DNA of 64,000 bases from an uncultured Desulfovibrio sp. (GTDB lineage Bacteria > Desulfobacterota > Desulfovibrionia > Desulfovibrionales > Desulfovibrionaceae). The notes below the pieces were generated by a model, which was not told the origin of the DNA, searched no databases, and saw only the letters and a program-made list of their open reading frames with translations. How positions within the stretch are numbered: the stretch's first letter is position 1; the number at the start of each line of letters is the position of its first letter. A program made the translations under genes and the position numbers. The stretch covers positions 74,734-138,733 of the forward strand of contig UQJT01000002.1 in the NCBI GenBank assembly GCA_900541395.1, read 5' to 3'. This document shows, one piece after another, positions 61,136 to 64,000 of this stretch.

Positions 61136-61164
61136 TTGCCAATCAATAGATTCAGCGTTAATTT
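61136..61164 (+). promoter_or_regulatory. Predicted separate promoter for rpoB
   Basis: TTGCCA (61136-61141) and TAATTT (61159-61164), spacing 17, in an AT-rich island 277 bp before the rpoB ATG. An additional TTGCCAA direct repeat begins at about 61122. Confidence 0.5.
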
Positions 61165-61262
61165 AGCTGACTTACAGGTTGTTTTTACACGGACGGGTTT
61201 TGCGGGCGAGAGAAGTTGAATAATCAAACCAGGCAGATACCGTAACCGAAAGGCAGAAATTT

Positions 61263-61309
61263 CCTCCTCGTGTCCAGTCGGGCCGAGGGGGCTTTTGTCG
61301 TCTTTTTTT
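61263..61309 (+). terminator. Possible attenuator in the rpoB leader
   Basis: CCTCCTCG can pair with CGAGGGGG (one mismatch) across a 13-nt loop, followed by CTTTTGTCGTCTTTTTTT. It lies between the predicted promoter and rpoB. Confidence 0.5.
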
Positions 61310-61440
61310 GCGTGTCCGTGGGCCCCGCATATCGTATGCAGGATGTACGAACAGCGGAGGCAGAAGGACGCGCGCGCCGGAGCGGTGAGGCTCGGCGTCA
61401 ATTCCCGGCACGGGGCCGGACAACACATCCTGAGGTAAAG

Positions 61441-64000
61441 ATGGGTCAGCTTACGAAGCAATTTGGCACAATCAAAGTCTCCCTTCCCATTCCGCATCTT
61501 TTGAACCTTCAGGTCGATTCCTACAGCGTATTTCTGCAGGAGGGCCGCAAGGAACGCGATCCGGAAGTGGGGCTGGAAGGCGTTTTCCGCTCCGTGTTCC
61601 CCATTGAGGACTTCAACCGCACGGCCAGTCTGGAATATCTGGGCTACGAGATCAGCGAACCCAAGTATGATCAGGCCGAGTGCATTTCCAAGGGGCTGAC
61701 CTACGAAGCGCCGGTGCGCATCAAGGTCCGTCTCGACGTGTACGACGTGGAAGAGGGCACGGGCAACCGAACCTTCCGCGACGGCAAGGAGCAGGACATC
61801 TATTTCGGCACCCTGCCGCTGATGACCGAGAAGGGCACCTTCATCATCAACGGCACCGAGCGTGTTATCGTCAACCAGTTGCAGCGCTCGCCCGGCATCA
61901 TCTTTGAACACGACGGCGGCAAGACCCATACGTCGCGCAAGGTATTGTACTCCTGCCGGGTCATTCCCATGCGCGGCTCGTGGCTCGACTTCGACTTCGA
62001 CCACAAGGACATCCTGTATGTGCGCATCGACCGTCGCCGCAAGATGCCCGCCACCATCCTGTTCAAAGCTATGGGCATGTCCAAGACCCAGATTCTGGAC
62101 ACCTTCTACAAGAAGGAATTTTATCGTCTGGACGGGGATCGCCTGCTGTGGAAGATTGAAAAGGATATGTACCGCAAGGATGTGGCCTTCGCCGACATTC
62201 CCGACGGCAAGGGAGGGGTGCTGATAAAGGCGGGCAAGACCATCACCCGCCGCGACTGGCGCAACCTGTGCGAATCCGGCCAGGAATTCATGGAGGTGGC
62301 CCCCGACAGCATCTTCGGCCTTTTTCTGGCGCAGGACGTGGTCAACGAAAAGACCGGCGAAATCATGGCAGAGGCTTCGGACGAAGTGACGCCCCAGCTC
62401 ATGGAGGCCCTGCGCGAAGCGGGCATTGCCGACATCGTGCTGCTGCACACCAAGGGCGCGGAAACTTCGTCCTCCATCCGCGACACCCTGGCCCTGGACA
62501 AGACCACGACCATGGAAAAGGCGCAGGAGGAAATCTATCGCCGTCTGCGTCCCAGCTCGCCCCCCACGCCGGAAATTGCGGCCACCTTCTTCGACAATCT
62601 GTTCCGCAACGGCGATTATTACGATCTGTCGCCCGTAGGCCGCTATAAGCTGAATCAGCGTCTGGGGCTGAACACCGCCACCGACGTGCGCGTCCTGACC
62701 GACGAGGATATCCTTCAGGCCATCAAGGTGTTGGTCCAGCTCAAGGACACCCACGGTCCGGCCGACGATATCGACCATCTGGGCAATCGTCGCGTGCGTC
62801 TGGTGGGCGAATTGGTGGAAAATCAGTACCGCATCGGCCTGGTGCGCATGGAGCGGGCCATCAAGGAACGCATGAGCATTCAGGAAGTGGGTTCCCTCAT
62901 GCCCCACGACCTGATCAATCCCAAGCCCGTGGCCGCCGTGCTCAAGGAGTTTTTCGGCACCTCGCAGCTTTCGCAGTTCATGGACCAGACCAACTCTCTG
63001 TCCGAAGTGACGCACAAGCGTCGTCTTTCGGCTCTGGGACCCGGCGGTCTGACCCGCGAGCGCGCGGGGTTTGAAGTGCGCGACGTGCACACCTCGCACT
63101 ACGGCCGCATTTGCCCCATCGAAACGCCCGAAGGTCCGAACATCGGTCTCATCGTGTCCCTGACCACCTATGCCAAGGTCAACGAGTTCGGCTTTATCGA
63201 AACGCCGTACCGGGTGATCAAAGACGGGTATCTGACCGAGGAGATCGTGCACCTCGACGCCTCGCGCGAGCAGAACCAGATCATCGCCCAGGCCAACGCC
63301 GCGGTGGATGAAAACGGCCGTCTGGCCGATGAATACATCACCGTGCGCGCCACCAACGGGGACGTGCTCCAGGCCGGTCGCGACGAAGTCACCCTGATGG
63401 ACATTTCGCCCAGTCAGATGGTGTCCATTTCGGCCGCGCTCATTCCCTTCCTGGAACATGACGACGCCAACCGCGCCCTCATGGGTTCGAACATGCAGCG
63501 CCAGGCCGTGCCTCTGCTGCGGTCCGAGCGGCCCCTGGTGGGCACCGGCATGGAGCTGGACGTGGCCCGCGACTCAGGCGCCTGCCTGCTGGCCGAGGGG
63601 GACGGCGTGGTGCGTTACGCCGACGCCGAACGCGTCATCGTGGCCTACGACGATTTGTACCTTGAGGATCGCGGCGGCATCCGCGCCTATGATCTGTTGA
63701 AGTTCCACAAGTCCAACCAGAACTCCTGCTTCGGCCAGAAGCCCACCTGCGTGCCCGGTCAGCGGGTCAAAAAGGGCGACGTGCTGGCCGACGGGCCCGG
63801 CATCGAATCCGGCGAACTGGCCCTGGGCAAGAACCTGGTGGTCGCCTTCATGCCCTGGTGCGGTTACAACTACGAAGACTCCGTGCTCATTTCCGAGCGT
63901 GCGGTCAAGGACGACATCTATACTTCGGTCCACATCGAGGAATTCGAGGTGGTGGCCCGCGATACCAAGCTGGGCCCCGAGGAAAGCCCCCGCGATATTC
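61441..64000 (+). CDS. rpoB: RNA polymerase beta subunit (3' truncated by window)
   Basis: The first 853 residues of the beta subunit; the frame runs off the window. It starts [24 protein letters not shown] at ATG 61441. The rifampicin region reads [20 protein letters not shown] then [20 protein letters not shown], keeping the Asp, His and Ser equivalents of E. coli 516, 526 and 531, with Thr and Ser at 518 and 520. [19 protein letters not shown] and [20 protein letters not shown] follow. rpoC is expected downstream. Confidence 0.98.
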   Translation, partial: MGQLTKQFGTIKVSLPIPHLLNLQVDSYSVFLQEGRKERDPEVGLEGVFRSVFPIEDFNRTASLEYLGYEISEPKYDQAECISKGLTYEAPVRIKVRLDVYDVEEGTGNRTFRDGKEQDIYFGTLPLMTEKGTFIINGTERVIVNQLQRSPGIIFEHDGGKTHTSRKVLYSCRVIPMRGSWLDFDFDHKDILYVRIDRRRKMPATILFKAMGMSKTQILDTFYKKEFYRLDGDRLLWKIEKDMYRKDVAFADIPDGKGGVLIKAGKTITRRDWRNLCESGQEFMEVAPDSIFGLFLAQDVVNEKTGEIMAEASDEVTPQLMEALREAGIADIVLLHTKGAETSSSIRDTLALDKTTTMEKAQEEIYRRLRPSSPPTPEIAATFFDNLFRNGDYYDLSPVGRYKLNQRLGLNTATDVRVLTDEDILQAIKVLVQLKDTHGPADDIDHLGNRRVRLVGELVENQYRIGLVRMERAIKERMSIQEVGSLMPHDLINPKPVAAVLKEFFGTSQLSQFMDQTNSLSEVTHKRRLSALGPGGLTRERAGFEVRDVHTSHYGRICPIETPEGPNIGLIVSLTTYAKVNEFGFIETPYRVIKDGYLTEEIVHLDASREQNQIIAQANAAVDENGRLADEYITVRATNGDVLQAGRDEVTLMDISPSQMVSISAALIPFLEHDDANRALMGSNMQRQAVPLLRSERPLVGTGMELDVARDSGACLLAEGDGVVRYADAERVIVAYDDLYLEDRGGIRAYDLLKFHKSNQNSCFGQKPTCVPGQRVKKGDVLADGPGIESGELALGKNLVVAFMPWCGYNYEDSVLISERAVKDDIYTSVHIEEFEVVARDTKLGPEESPRDI

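Larger units (their letters stand above)
60828..61440. other. Long rpoB leader region
   Basis: 613 bp without a gene. It holds repeat B copy 2 (60884-60927), a predicted rpoB promoter (61136-61164) and a leader hairpin with U-runs (61263-61309). The part 60940-61080 has no clear feature. TGAGG stands just before the rpoB ATG. Confidence 0.55.

Noticed and set aside
61099..63459. 786-aa open frame on the minus strand
   Set aside because: Antisense to rpoB, whose plus frame has full RNA polymerase motifs and simply lacks a stop inside the window.

Overview
The window is about 62% GC, gene-dense and chromosomal. It most resembles a member of the Desulfovibrionaceae (sulfate-reducer group, Desulfobacterota). 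The lineage clues are a periplasmic selenocysteine [NiFeSe] hydrogenase, a perR - rubrerythrin - CX4C rubredoxin cluster, a lysS - lolC - lolD - bamA run, a PSP1/RicT gene beside metG, and the tRNA - tuf - rpmG - tRNA-Trp - secE - nusG - rplKAJL - rpoB block. The species assignment is inference; no 16S gene is present.

Layout. 0-6.5 kb: 3' part of a hybrid histidine kinase, converging on a ppk - HD-domain - ppx polyphosphate operon. 6.7-14.9 kb: MscS-type channel, a tolQ-tolR-tolA-like operon ending in a tandem TonB-C protein, a divergent TolC-type channel and a methyltransferase. 15-24.6 kb: phosphodiester glycosidase-like protein, EamA transporter, metF, lysS, a single LolC/E-type permease, lolD and bamA with an extra N-terminal domain. 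24.6-30.5 kb: accessory region rich in short palindromic repeats around alaX, an arsR - permease - thioredoxin cassette, a PHP phosphatase and an SDR. 30.5-36.2 kb: hysBA hydrogenase (with an in-frame UGA), perR-rbr-rdl, an orphan Dam-type methylase and a DsrE-like protein. 36.3-42.7 kb: htpG, metG, ricT and an HD protein. 42.8-52.7 kb: M16 protease, arylsulfotransferase, an OmpR/EnvZ-type two-component pair, a Na/Pi symporter with PhoU domain, and an unidentified secreted protein. 52.8-64 kb: four tRNAs and the translation/transcription block, interrupted between rplL and rpoB by two unrelated genes.

Main non-routine observations. (1) The hydrogenase large subunit appears to stop at a TGA, but this is a selenocysteine codon: the frame continues 23 codons and carries the second nickel motif, with a 17-nt SECIS-like hairpin 11 nt after the UGA. 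(2) A family of small inverted-repeat elements begins with TAGAGC and ends with GCTCTA. Three copies are exactly 149 bp, flanked by TA, and contain four internal hairpins; related ends supply the stop codons of two genes. They look like non-autonomous TA-targeting (MITE-like) elements. (3) The hys promoter is bracketed by a perfect 9-bp inverted repeat. (4) Paired GGC-N6-GCC sites precede arsR and the permease. (5) The ricT-metG leader has a terminator-like hairpin 11 nt before the start codon plus competing pairings. (6) HtpG has an acidic insertion near the ATP lid, and BamA has an N-terminal extension. No CRISPR array, prophage or transposase gene was seen.
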